From Lentzea aerocolonigenes (lineage in GTDB: Bacteria; Actinomycetota; Actinomycetes; Mycobacteriales; Pseudonocardiaceae): a DNA stretch of 64,000 bases. Below the pieces are notes generated by a model, which did no database searches, was not told the DNA's origin, and worked only from the letters and a program-made list of their open reading frames with translations. Position 1 is the stretch's first letter, and the number at the start of each line of letters is the position of its first letter. This document shows, piece by piece, positions 8,165-16,225 of the stretch. The translations under genes and the position numbers were made by a program. Location: assembly GCF_000974445.1 (NCBI RefSeq), contig NZ_BBOJ01000019.1, positions 124,001 to 188,000 on the forward strand. Direction: 5' to 3'.

Positions 8165-9403
8165 ATGGACGACGAGTTCATGCTCCCACCGGATCCCGGC
8201 GAACTCGGCTTGCCCGACGAACTGCCACCGATCCGGCTACCGGACCTCGCGGTGCTGGCGTCGCAGGCGCGCACCAGCACCTTCCTCGCCAGGGTGCGCC
8301 GTGTGGCAACGTGGCTCGACGGTCGCGAAGTGGTCGTCGAGGACGGCGACCTCAGCACCGCCGACATCGCCGCCGCGGAGAAAGCGCTCGGCGTTTCCGG
8401 CAGCGAGTTCGACATGCTGTGGGATCTCGCCAACGATCTCGACTTCATCGAGCTGACCGACGACGAGGCGCGGCCTGCCGACGGGCTCGACGAATGGCCG
8501 GACGGCGGCGACGAGGACGTGCTCGCCTTGTGGGACGCAGCGTTCGAGTTCGTGCTCACCGAGTCGGTCTGGTTCGACGGCAACCTCGATCTCGACATCG
8601 ATGTGAACCTCGGCCCCGTCGGCCCCGCCATGACGTTCGGACTGTTCCTGGCTGACGGAGAAGGCTTGTCCCGCAACGAGTTGAGCGAACTCGTCCAGGG
8701 CGCGCTGTCCGAGGAAGCCGACGAGGACCTCGTCAAGGCGGTCGGCGACCCGGTTCCCGCGCTCCTGGAACATCTGCGCGAACTCGGTGCCGTGGAGATC
8801 ACCACGGACACCGTGAGACTCACCCCGCTCGCGCTGTGGTGCATGCGTGAACGGTATGTCGCGATGGGCGTCGACATCGGCGTGCTGCCGCCGGTCGAAC
8901 AGATGACCGCAGCCGATCTTCTTGGCGCCGGTGCCTTCCTCAGTGAACAGCAGAGCGCCGACGAGTCCCGAGCCTGGCTCGCGCTGCGTGCTCCTGAGCA
9001 GGCAGCGCAGGAACTGGTCTCCGCGGCGGCGCACAGCAACGCCTTCGAGCGGATGTTCGCCGTCCATCTGATCAGGTCCAACGAACTGGGCACCGAGTCG
9101 CTGTGGCGGTCGGCGATGAACGTGCCCGAACTGCGGCCTTACGCGAAGACCGAACTGGGCGTTGAGGAGGTGGACCTCACCGACGCGGCGTGGCTGCTCA
9201 CCGACCTGGTGGCGGCGTCGGGCGAGGTCGAGAACGCGTTCCCGCCGGGAGCACCGGACGAGTTCGTGCGGGACATGTTCGACGCGATGTGGCGCCTTCC
9301 GCACCCGGAGGTGTGGGAGGTGCTCACGATGATCGGCGAGGAGCACCCGGACAAGAAGATCGCGAAAGCGGCGCGGAAAGCGGCCTTCAAAGCAAGATCG
9401 TGA
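8165..9403 (+). CDS. hypothetical acidic protein divergent from SNF2 helicase
   Basis: 412 aa, ATG start. I do not recognise a named domain. The sequence is acidic, without signal peptide or membrane segment, with a central run of short helical blocks (LWDAAFEFVLTES, LSRNELSELVQGAL, VPALLEHLRELGAVE) followed by LTPLALWCMRERY, which reads like a winged-helix end. A C-terminal helical-repeat region ends in a basic tail (KKIAKAARKAAFKARS). It shares a 61-bp divergent promoter region with the SNF2 gene, hinting at co-regulation. It is probably cytosolic. Confidence 0.7.
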   Translation: MDDEFMLPPDPGELGLPDELPPIRLPDLAVLASQARTSTFLARVRRVATWLDGREVVVEDGDLSTADIAAAEKALGVSGSEFDMLWDLANDLDFIELTDDEARPADGLDEWPDGGDEDVLALWDAAFEFVLTESVWFDGNLDLDIDVNLGPVGPAMTFGLFLADGEGLSRNELSELVQGALSEEADEDLVKAVGDPVPALLEHLRELGAVEITTDTVRLTPLALWCMRERYVAMGVDIGVLPPVEQMTAADLLGAGAFLSEQQSADESRAWLALRAPEQAAQELVSAAAHSNAFERMFAVHLIRSNELGTESLWRSAMNVPELRPYAKTELGVEEVDLTDAAWLLTDLVAASGEVENAFPPGAPDEFVRDMFDAMWRLPHPEVWEVLTMIGEEHPDKKIAKAARKAAFKARS

Positions 9404-9405
9404 AA

Positions 9406-9422
9406 CATGGAGCCGCTCCATG
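9406..9422. promoter_or_regulatory. 17-bp inverted repeat upstream of XRE gene
   Basis: Perfect inverted repeat CATGGAG-CCG-CTCCATG located 72 bp before the XRE-family start and 2 bp after the stop of the upstream gene. Either an operator for the adjacent helix-turn-helix protein or a short 3' hairpin; no U-run follows, which favours an operator. Confidence 0.4.
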
Positions 9423-9493
9423 GCTCCCACCTTCAGGCAGATTTGGCCGGAAACGATGGAGCGCAAAGCCATATCAGGCCTAGCTTTCCGGAC

Positions 9494-10330
9494 ATGCCCA
9501 AAAGATCGTCCAGTGTGGTGGGCCGGGAGTTCGGTGCCGGTGTTCGCGCCGTCATCGCGCGCACCGGGCTCACCCATCGCAGGCTCGCCGAGCTGCTCGG
9601 CTGGCAGGAAGCCAAGATCTCCGACCTGACGCTCGGCAAGGGAGGTGTGAGCGAGCAGGAAGTGGTACTGCTGCTCGCTTATTGCCAGGCCACTACGGAA
9701 GAGCGCGAACACCTGCTGGGGCTGTTCCGGGAGTCCGGCAAGGCCTGGCTTCAGATCCCCGAGGACGGCGTGCCGGACCAGGTGCGCACCTTGATCGACC
9801 AGGAACGGGATGCCGAGGAGATCACCGACTGGTCGTTGACTCTTGTGCCTGGCCTCCTGCAGATACCCGAATATGCCTACGTCGTCACCGAGCACTCGAC
9901 GTTGATCGAGGCCGAGAAGGTGCCGACAGTTGCCGCTGCGAGAGCAGCACGCGCGAACATCCTGCGGCCAGGACGGAAGTTCACCTTCCTCGTCCACGAG
10001 CACGCCCTCTGGCTCCAGGTCGGCAGCCTGGAGGTGTGGCGCGAGCAGTTGGCCCACCTGCTCAGGATGTCCGTGCGGAAGTACATCAGCCTGCGGATCG
10101 TTCCTCGTTCAGCGGGCATGCACGCGGGGACGGCCGGTGATTTCCGGATGATGAAGTTCCCGAAATACCCAACCGTCGTCTACGTCGAGAGCGTCAACTA
10201 CTGCTTGTTCTTCGACGACGCCGACACCATCAAGGCCCACGACGACATCCTTGCGGCACTCGCCGCCGTCGCCCTGAGTGAGGAAGAATCGAGGGCGGTG
10301 ATCGACAACATCTTGGAGGGTCTCCAATGA
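9494..10330 (+). CDS. XRE-family regulator with DUF5753 domain
   Basis: 278 aa. I prefer the ATG at 9494 because actinobacterial members begin a few residues before the helix-turn-helix; an upstream in-frame start adds an unconserved extension. The helix-turn-helix covers roughly residues 10-65 (GLTHRRLAELLGWQEAKISDL). The C-terminal DUF5753-type part includes WSLTLVPGLLQIPEYA, a hallmark of this family. These proteins occur next to DUF397 proteins, as in WhiJ-type developmental loci of Streptomyces, where the pair behaves as regulator plus small modulator. The stop overlaps the DUF397 start (ATGA, 10327-10330). Confidence 0.9.
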   Translation: MPKRSSSVVGREFGAGVRAVIARTGLTHRRLAELLGWQEAKISDLTLGKGGVSEQEVVLLLAYCQATTEEREHLLGLFRESGKAWLQIPEDGVPDQVRTLIDQERDAEEITDWSLTLVPGLLQIPEYAYVVTEHSTLIEAEKVPTVAAARAARANILRPGRKFTFLVHEHALWLQVGSLEVWREQLAHLLRMSVRKYISLRIVPRSAGMHAGTAGDFRMMKFPKYPTVVYVESVNYCLFFDDADTIKAHDDILAALAAVALSEEESRAVIDNILEGLQ

Positions 10331-10518
10331 CCGCCTGGCGCAAGAGCAGCTACAGCGGCAGTGGCAACAACTGCGTCGAAGTGGGCCGCAGCGTCGGCAT
10401 CAGGGACAGCAAGGCACCAGCCACCCACCTCCCCGTGTCCGCGGAGGCGTGGTCGGCGTTCCTGTTTCGTCTGACGACGGAACCGCTGCCCTCCCGTGAT
10501 CGTCTACGGGAACTGTGA
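10327..10518 (+). CDS. DUF397 small protein
   Basis: 63 aa. It opens with WRKSSYSGSGNNCVEV and continues with IRDSKAPATHLPVSAEAWSAFL, the complete DUF397 signature. Members are the small partners of XRE-DUF5753 regulators in actinobacteria and likely modulate them; the mechanism is not established. It overlaps both neighbours (ATGA upstream, GTGA downstream at 10515-10518), so three genes form one coupled transcript. Confidence 0.9.
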   Translation: MTAWRKSSYSGSGNNCVEVGRSVGIRDSKAPATHLPVSAEAWSAFLFRLTTEPLPSRDRLREL

Positions 10519-11012
10519 AGCTCAACGCTCTGATCCTGCTGACGACCGCGGCTGTCGTTTCCGGCTGCTCCACCTCGTCCGACCTCGACCTGAGCAAGTT
10601 CGTGGACGATCCGTGCCGGCTGTTCACCGGCAACGAACTCAATCCCGCGGACGAGTTCCACGACCCCAAGCTGAAAGACACATCACAGGGCCCGCACTGC
10701 TTCTGGGGTCCGAAGGCGATGACGCGGCCGGGTTACAGCGTCACTCTCTCGACGAAGAAGACGTTCGAGGAACTGAAGGAGAAGGCCAGGAAGGGCCAGA
10801 CGTTCAGGGAGACGACGGTCGCCGGATACCCGGCTTTCGTCAGCAATGTCGGCGATGGCCAGGGAACCTGCGACACCACCGTCGCCGCGTCGGACGGGGC
10901 TGCCGTCGAAGTGCAGATCACCACCAACTTCCGGGCAGAACCCGAATACCCGATCGCCTGCGAACTCAGCGAGAAGCTCGCCGGACGGGTCGTCGAGAAG
11001 CTGAAGGCCTAA
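10515..11012 (+). CDS. DUF3558-type lipoprotein
   Basis: 165 aa from GTG overlapping the DUF397 stop. A signal peptide ends in the lipobox VSGC, so the protein should be an exported lipid-anchored protein. FVDDPCRLFTGNEL and HCFWGP with paired cysteines fit the DUF3558 family of Pseudonocardiales/Mycobacteriales lipoproteins. Function unknown. Being the third gene of an XRE-DUF397 operon suggests it is an output or surface sensor. The stop overlaps the convergent DUF3159 gene by 4 bp. Confidence 0.75.
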   Translation: MKLNALILLTTAAVVSGCSTSSDLDLSKFVDDPCRLFTGNELNPADEFHDPKLKDTSQGPHCFWGPKAMTRPGYSVTLSTKKTFEELKEKARKGQTFRETTVAGYPAFVSNVGDGQGTCDTTVAASDGAAVEVQITTNFRAEPEYPIACELSEKLAGRVVEKLKA

Positions 11013-11653
11013 GCCTGCTCCGGCACCTGCGGGTGCCGGAACCCCGGATGCCCGGAAGGCAGCGCACGCCGCAGCAGCCACCCCGACACCAGGATGCAGA
11101 CGATCTGCAACGGCCACGACAGCAGAGCCCGCACCGTGAGCAGCCAGACGACCTGCGCGTCGAGCCACAACGGCGTGAACACCGCCACCCGCAGCACGTA
11201 CTGCCCGACCCACGCCCACGACGCGACTGAGTACGCGCGCAAAAGGGCAGGATCGCGCCGCCACCGGGTCTTCTGCCCGAGGAGTGTTCCCACCACCACG
11301 CCGAGCAACGGCCAGCGCACCGCGATCGAGCCCGCCCACGCCAGGGCCGAGGCCACGTTGGACAGCAGCTGGATGAGGAAGAAGTCCTCCGCACGGCCGG
11401 TGTAGACCGCCACGAGAGCGGCAGCCACCACCAGCAGCACGGACAGCACGACCGCACGGGGTTTCTCTCCGCGTACGAAGCGCACGACGCCGATCACCAC
11501 TCCGCACAGCACGGCGGCCATGGCGCCCGCGCCGATGGAGTGACCCCAGAGCAGCCAGCCTGCGACGAACGCCAGTGGAGGCAGGGAGGCGTCGAGGGCG
11601 CCGCCCCGGCCTCCGAGCAGTGATGCGAGCGACTCCTGACGCACGTCGGTCAT
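11009..11653 (-). CDS. DUF3159 family integral membrane protein
   Basis: 214 aa with about six hydrophobic segments (for example VLSVLLVVAAALVAVYTGRA). GGRGGALDASLPPLAFVAGW near the N-terminus and SWAWVGQYVLRV in the middle are characteristic of DUF3159 membrane proteins, a common actinobacterial family of unknown function. A palindrome (11669-11684) sits 16-31 bp upstream of its start codon, the position of a repressor site. It converges with the lipoprotein gene with a 4-bp overlap. Confidence 0.8.
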   Translation of the reverse strand: MTDVRQESLASLLGGRGGALDASLPPLAFVAGWLLWGHSIGAGAMAAVLCGVVIGVVRFVRGEKPRAVVLSVLLVVAAALVAVYTGRAEDFFLIQLLSNVASALAWAGSIAVRWPLLGVVVGTLLGQKTRWRRDPALLRAYSVASWAWVGQYVLRVAVFTPLWLDAQVVWLLTVRALLSWPLQIVCILVSGWLLRRALPSGHPGFRHPQVPEQA

Positions 11654-11668
11654 GCTTCCAGACTGCCT

Positions 11669-11684
11669 TAGGTGAACCTAAGTC
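11669..11684. promoter_or_regulatory. 16-bp palindrome upstream of DUF3159 gene
   Basis: CTTAGGTGAACCTAAG, a perfect palindrome with half-sites TTAGGT/ACCTAA. The half-sites equal those of DtxR/IdeR iron boxes, but the spacer is 2 bp rather than the usual 7 bp, so iron regulation is only a suggestion. Confidence 0.5.
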
Positions 11685-11747
11685 AGGTAACGGACCCGTA
11701 TCGGGGATTGACCTCGGTGAACCAGGTCACTACCGTCTGCGGAAATC

Positions 11748-11766
11748 GTCTGGAAAGTTAACAGAC
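11748..11766. promoter_or_regulatory. candidate CsnR (ROK) operator
   Basis: Inverted repeat GTCTG-GAAAGTTAA-CAGAC with a GTTAAC centre, ending 13 bp before the csnR start. The position fits autoregulation of the operon by its first gene, as known for csnR. The match to a known CsnR site was not checked. Confidence 0.45.
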
Positions 11767-11779
11767 AGGAGCGGACCTA

Positions 11780-13006
11780 ATGCGTGCCGGAAGCCCACGA
11801 CTGCTGCGGGAGATCAACGACCGCGCAGCCATCGAGGCTTTGCTGCGCAACGGGCCGCTGACCAGGTCGGAGTTGGAGGGCCTGATCGGTCTCTCCAAGC
11901 CGGCGACCGCACAGCTGCTCACCCGGCTGGAAACCGCCGACACCGTGGTCCGCAACGGACTGCGCGGCGGTGGACGCGGGCCTCGTGCCCAGCTGTGGTC
12001 GGTCAACGGAACCCTTGCGCACATCGCCGCTGTCGACCTCACCCCCGAGACCGTCGACATCGCGATCGCGGACATCTCCGGTGCCGTGCTCACCGAGCAC
12101 AAGGCCCCGATGCCCGCGAAGCACGGCGTGCTCGAGGCGTTCGTGAGCGCGGTCGGCAAGGCGTGCGGGCAGGCAGGACTGACCGCCGACCAGTTGCTGC
12201 ACGTCGTGGTGGGCTGTCCCGGAGCGGTGAACCCCGCGAACGGCGAGCTCGCCTACGCACCACATCTGCCCGGCTGGAGCGGCTTCGACGTTCCCGGCCG
12301 GTTGCGGGAGCAGCTCGCGACCTCGGTGAGCGTCGAGAACGACGTCAACCTGGTCGCGCTGGAGGAGATGGTCGCGGGACGGGCCACGCAGGTGCGCGAC
12401 TTCGTCGTCATCTGGCCCGCTGACCTCGTCGGTGCCGCCGTCGTGATCAACGGAGTGCTGCTGAAGGGCGCTACCGGTGGTGCGGGCGAGATCGACGGGC
12501 TGATGATCCCCGACCGCGCGGCCGCCGACACCGACACGGACCGCTCCGGCGGCACGTTCGGTGAGCTGCTCAGCAGCGCGTCGATCTGCAAGCTCGCCAA
12601 GGCTCACGGACTCGCTGCGCGCAACGGCCACGGTGCCGTGCGCAAGGCGCTGGCCGCAGGCCCGGCGGGCAGGGAGTTCATGGTCGATCTCGCCAGGCGC
12701 ATCGCCACGGGTGTGGCCAGCGTCGTCGCGGTGCTCGACCCGGAACTCATCCTCCTGTCCGGCGACATCGCCCAGGCAGGCGGAACCACGCTCAACGACC
12801 TCGTTGCCGCGGAACTGCGGCAACTGGTGGTGCCGAGAACGCCTCTCCAACTGGCCCTGGTGACCGGGAAGCCGGTGCGCAGCGGCGCACTGCACTCGGC
12901 CCTGGCCGTCGCACGCGAGCAGGTGTTCGGCCTGCCGGCTGCCACCACGGCTCCATTCCGCGGCGCTGGGACTTCGGTCTCAGCGGTCGCCGGGTCCCCA
13001 CGTTGA
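11780..13006 (+). CDS. csnR: ROK-family transcriptional repressor (CsnR type)
   Basis: 408 aa. The N-terminal winged helix (residues about 1-75, GPLTRSELEGLIGLSKPATAQLL) is followed by a ROK sugar-kinase-like domain: VVVGCPGAVNP, VENDVNLVALEE, GGAGEIDGLM and VVAVLDPELILLSGDIA. The kinase catalytic Asp is present in ENDVN, but no CxCGxxGC zinc motif is seen. It is the first gene of a collinear set identical in content and order to csnR-K of Streptomyces lividans, where CsnR represses uptake of chitosan-derived oligosaccharides. Assignment rests on gene order; another glycoside inducer is possible. Confidence 0.75.
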   Translation: MRAGSPRLLREINDRAAIEALLRNGPLTRSELEGLIGLSKPATAQLLTRLETADTVVRNGLRGGGRGPRAQLWSVNGTLAHIAAVDLTPETVDIAIADISGAVLTEHKAPMPAKHGVLEAFVSAVGKACGQAGLTADQLLHVVVGCPGAVNPANGELAYAPHLPGWSGFDVPGRLREQLATSVSVENDVNLVALEEMVAGRATQVRDFVVIWPADLVGAAVVINGVLLKGATGGAGEIDGLMIPDRAAADTDTDRSGGTFGELLSSASICKLAKAHGLAARNGHGAVRKALAAGPAGREFMVDLARRIATGVASVVAVLDPELILLSGDIAQAGGTTLNDLVAAELRQLVVPRTPLQLALVTGKPVRSGALHSALAVAREQVFGLPAATTAPFRGAGTSVSAVAGSPR

Positions 13007-13022
13007 TCGAGAAGGAGTGCAC

Positions 13023-14348
13023 ATGCGCAAGCACACCCGTGCTGCCTTGCTCTGTGTCGCCGCAGCGCTGACCCTCACCGCATGTGCGGCGGGCAAGGGT
13101 GGCGGCGCCAATTCCGACGCCGCCGCTGCTCCTGGCAAGGACGACAAGCTCACCCTCACGGTCTGGAGCAACTACTCCGACCGCGAGTTGGAAGAGGTCA
13201 CGAAGGCCCTCAAGACGTTCAACAAGAAGTTCCCGAACATCGAGATCAAGCACGAGGGCTCGCAGGACGACGACAAGATCACCGCGGGTATCCGGTCGGG
13301 CAACACGCCCGACGTCGCGCTGTCGTTCACCACCGACAACATCGGGCAGTTCTGCTCTTCCGGCGCGTTCCAGCCGCTGAAGGCCTACATCGAGCGGGAC
13401 AAGGTCGATCTCAACCAGATCTCCCCCGCCGTGCGCGAGTACACCGAGTACAAGGGCAACCGCTGTGCGATGCCCATGCTCACCGACGTCTACGCGATGT
13501 ACTACAACACCGGCATGTTCAGCGAGGCCGGCATCTCGGCCCCGCCGAAGTCGCTCGACGAGCTGTTCGAGGCCGCGAAGAAGCTGACCAAGAAAGCGCC
13601 GAACGGCGACATCGAGGTCGCGGGTTACCTGCCCACCATGGGTTTCTACGCCAACCGCCCGACCATCCTGGCTCCGTCGTTCGGCGCCGAGTGGGAGAAG
13701 GACGGCAAGTCGGCGCTCGCGTCCTCGCCCGGCTTCACCGAGATGATGACGTTCCAGAAGAAGCTCGTGGACTTCTACGGCTACGAGGCGCTGGAGCGCT
13801 TCCGCGCCGGGCTCGGCCAGGAGTACTCGGCCGACCACGCGTTCCACCAGGGCAAGGTCGCGATCATGATGGACGGCGAGTACCGCACCGCCTTCCTCAA
13901 GGCCCAGGCGCCGCAGATCAAGTTCGGCACGGCTCCGTTCCCGACCTGGAAGCCCGCCGACTACGGCACGGCGTTCACCACCGGCACGATCATGGGCATT
14001 CCCAAGGGCGCCAAGAACCCCGGCGCCGCGTGGGAGCTGATCAAGCACCTGTCGTTCGACACCGACACGATCGTCGACCTGTCCAACGCCATCAAGAACG
14101 TGCCGAGCACCAAGGCCGCGATGGAAAGCCCGAAGCTGGAAGTCGACGAGCAGTTCAAGACGTTCATCGACCTGGCCAAGAGCGACAAGCTCAAGGGCAA
14201 CCCGGTCACCCCGATCGGTGACGCGCACATCAAGGCCGTCACGGACTTCGCGGTGTCGTACACCTCCGGCAAGGTCCCGGACCTCGCAGCCGGTCTCAAG
14301 GAAGTCGACAAGAACATCGACGACCAGATCGCCAAGAGCGGCAAGTAG
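13023..14348 (+). CDS. csnE: ABC sugar-binding lipoprotein (CsnE type)
   Basis: 441 aa. The ATG at 13023 follows GAAGGAG. The signal peptide ends in lipobox LTAC, then an Ala/Gly linker. Family 1 extracellular solute-binding fold: LTVWSNYSDRELEEVTKALKTF, GNTPDVALSFTTDNIGQF, TDVYAMYYNTGMF, VAIMMDGEYRTAF. It captures an oligosaccharide outside the cell and delivers it to the two permeases that follow 12 bp downstream. Chitosan oligosaccharide is the predicted ligand because of the csn gene order. Confidence 0.8.
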   Translation: MRKHTRAALLCVAAALTLTACAAGKGGGANSDAAAAPGKDDKLTLTVWSNYSDRELEEVTKALKTFNKKFPNIEIKHEGSQDDDKITAGIRSGNTPDVALSFTTDNIGQFCSSGAFQPLKAYIERDKVDLNQISPAVREYTEYKGNRCAMPMLTDVYAMYYNTGMFSEAGISAPPKSLDELFEAAKKLTKKAPNGDIEVAGYLPTMGFYANRPTILAPSFGAEWEKDGKSALASSPGFTEMMTFQKKLVDFYGYEALERFRAGLGQEYSADHAFHQGKVAIMMDGEYRTAFLKAQAPQIKFGTAPFPTWKPADYGTAFTTGTIMGIPKGAKNPGAAWELIKHLSFDTDTIVDLSNAIKNVPSTKAAMESPKLEVDEQFKTFIDLAKSDKLKGNPVTPIGDAHIKAVTDFAVSYTSGKVPDLAAGLKEVDKNIDDQIAKSGK

Positions 14349-14360
14349 GGAATCCCCGAG

Positions 14361-15335
14361 ATGACCGCCACGCTCGGCGCCCGTCCCGCCCCCGGCAGGG
14401 GGCGGGCACGTGCCCGCCACCGTCTCGCCGTGCTCGGGTTCATGGCCCCGGCAATCATCGGCTTCGTCCTGTTCTTCGGCTACCCGCTGGTCGCCACGGT
14501 CGTCTTCTCGTTCACGAAGTACGACCTGATCAACGCGCCGGAGTTCAACGGCCTCGACAACTACACGTTCATGTTCAAGGATCCCTTGCTCATCAAGGCG
14601 ATCACGAACACGCTGTGGTTCGTCGTGGTGCTCACGATCGCGCGAACGGTCTTCGCGCTGGGCGTGGCATCGGTCATCGCTCGTCTGAAGTCGGGCGTCG
14701 GGTTGATCCGCACGCTCTGCTACCTCCCGTCGCTGGCGCCGCCGGTGGCCGCGACCCTCGTGTTCTTCATGGTGTTGCGCCCCAACGGCGGCCCGGTGGA
14801 CAGCATCCTCGGCTGGTTCGGCGTCGACTCGCCGCTGTGGTTCTCCGACCCGGCGTGGGCCAAGCCCGGCATCACCGCGATCATGCTGTGGATCTCCGGC
14901 GACCTGATGATCATCATCCTGGCCGCGATCCTCGACGTGCCGCAGGAGCAGTACGAGGCCGCCGAGCTCGACGGCGCCGGTCCGATCCGGCGCTGGTGGC
15001 ACGTCACGTTGCCGACGATCTCCCCGGTGCTGCTCTTCGGCATCGTGAACTCGGTGATCCTCGCGTTGCAGCTGTTCACGCAGGCGGTCGTCGCGGGGTC
15101 GGCCGGCTCGGGAGCAGCGGACGCGACGGGATCGACCAAATATCTCGGATATCCGGACAACTCGACGCTGACGTTCCCGGTTTACCTGTACACGCAAGGC
15201 TTCCGCTACTTCGACATGGGCTACGCGGCCGCGATGGCCACGGTCCTGTTCATCATCTCGTTCGCCGTGACCATCGTGCTGGTCCAGCGGATGCGCAAGA
15301 ACTCCAGCGCCGAGGAAGGGGGTCCGGGAGCATGA
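14361..15335 (+). CDS. csnF: ABC sugar permease 1 (CsnF type)
   Basis: 324 aa, MalF-like, six predicted membrane segments after a basic N-terminus. The EAA coupling loop is EQYEAAELDGAGPIRRWWHV, which contacts the ATPase. Overlaps the next permease by ATGA (15332-15335). No ATPase gene is in the operon, so a shared MsiK-type ATPase (61660-62754) must energise it, as is usual in actinobacteria. Confidence 0.8.
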   Translation: MTATLGARPAPGRGRARARHRLAVLGFMAPAIIGFVLFFGYPLVATVVFSFTKYDLINAPEFNGLDNYTFMFKDPLLIKAITNTLWFVVVLTIARTVFALGVASVIARLKSGVGLIRTLCYLPSLAPPVAATLVFFMVLRPNGGPVDSILGWFGVDSPLWFSDPAWAKPGITAIMLWISGDLMIIILAAILDVPQEQYEAAELDGAGPIRRWWHVTLPTISPVLLFGIVNSVILALQLFTQAVVAGSAGSGAADATGSTKYLGYPDNSTLTFPVYLYTQGFRYFDMGYAAAMATVLFIISFAVTIVLVQRMRKNSSAEEGGPGA

Positions 15336-16225
15336 CCGCCACGCTGGCCAAACCACCGGCCGACATCGCCTGGGAACCGGAACAGCCGCGCCGCAAGCGC
15401 AACGTCGGCGGGTTCCTCAACTGGGTCGCCACGCACGCCCTCGGCCTCGCGCTCGGCCTGATGTTCGCCACGCCCGTCGTGTTCGTCTTCCTCACCGCCG
15501 TGATGTCGGACGACCAGGCGTTCACCGCGGACCTGTGGCCGCGCGAGTGGCACTGGGAGAACTTCGTCGAGGTCTTCGACAAGGCCCCGCTCTTCCAGTA
15601 CCTGGTCAACAGCCTCACGTACTCGCTGCTCGCCACCGCGGGCATGCTGATCTCGTCGATCCCCGCCGCCTACGCGTTGGCGAAACTGCAGTGGCGCGGC
15701 CGGAACGTGGCGTTCATCCTCGTCATCGGCGCGATGATGCTGCCGCCCCAGGTCGTGGCCGTGCCGCTGTACGACACGTGGTCGTCACTGGGCCTGACGG
15801 GCACGCTGTGGCCGTTGATCGTGCCGTACTTCCTGTTCGACGCGTTCAGCATCTTCCTCCTGCGCCAGTTCATGCTCACGATTCCGCAGTCCTACGTGGA
15901 CGCTGCGCGCGTCGACGGCTGCTCGGAGTTCCAGGCGCTGGTGCGGATCATCGTGCCGATGGCCAAGCCGGGCATCGCGGCCACCGCGCTGTTCTGCTTC
16001 CTCTTCACCTGGAACGACTACTTCGGGCCGTTGCTCTACACGGGCGAGGTGAAGGACCAGTGGACGTTGTCGCTGGCGCTGGCGACGTTCAAGGGCATGC
16101 ACATCGTCCAGTGGAACTCTTCGATGGCGGTGACGTTCCTGACGATGATCCCGGCCGTCGTCCTCTTCGTCTTCGCCCAGAAGTCGTTCGTAAAGGGAAT
16201 CACGTTCACAGGAGTCAAGGGATGA
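15332..16225 (+). CDS. csnG: ABC sugar permease 2 (CsnG type)
   Basis: 297 aa, MalG-like. The EAA loop reads SYVDAARVDGCSEFQALVR. Membrane segments include LGLALGLMFATPVVFVFLTA and VAFILVIGAMMLPPQVVAV. The C-terminal FAQKSFVKGITFTGVKG is the standard end of MalG-type permeases. Coupled by 4-bp overlaps to both the upstream permease and the downstream GH4 gene. Confidence 0.8.
   Translation: MTATLAKPPADIAWEPEQPRRKRNVGGFLNWVATHALGLALGLMFATPVVFVFLTAVMSDDQAFTADLWPREWHWENFVEVFDKAPLFQYLVNSLTYSLLATAGMLISSIPAAYALAKLQWRGRNVAFILVIGAMMLPPQVVAVPLYDTWSSLGLTGTLWPLIVPYFLFDAFSIFLLRQFMLTIPQSYVDAARVDGCSEFQALVRIIVPMAKPGIAATALFCFLFTWNDYFGPLLYTGEVKDQWTLSLALATFKGMHIVQWNSSMAVTFLTMIPAVVLFVFAQKSFVKGITFTGVKG

Noticed and set aside
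5050..8655. 1201-codon open frame on the + strand
   Set aside because: It is the mirror of the SNF2 helicase gene; high GC keeps the reverse frame open, and the translation is low-complexity Arg/Val/Leu without domains.
8104..9093. N-terminal extension of the SNF2 protein
   Set aside because: The frame stays open upstream, but it is antisense to the gene at 8165 and Ser-rich; homologous starts and the 8103 ATG are more natural.
12792..15356. 854-codon open frame on the - strand
   Set aside because: Covers the antisense of the csn operon genes, whose domains and overlaps are clear; the translation is Arg/Glu/Val-rich noise.
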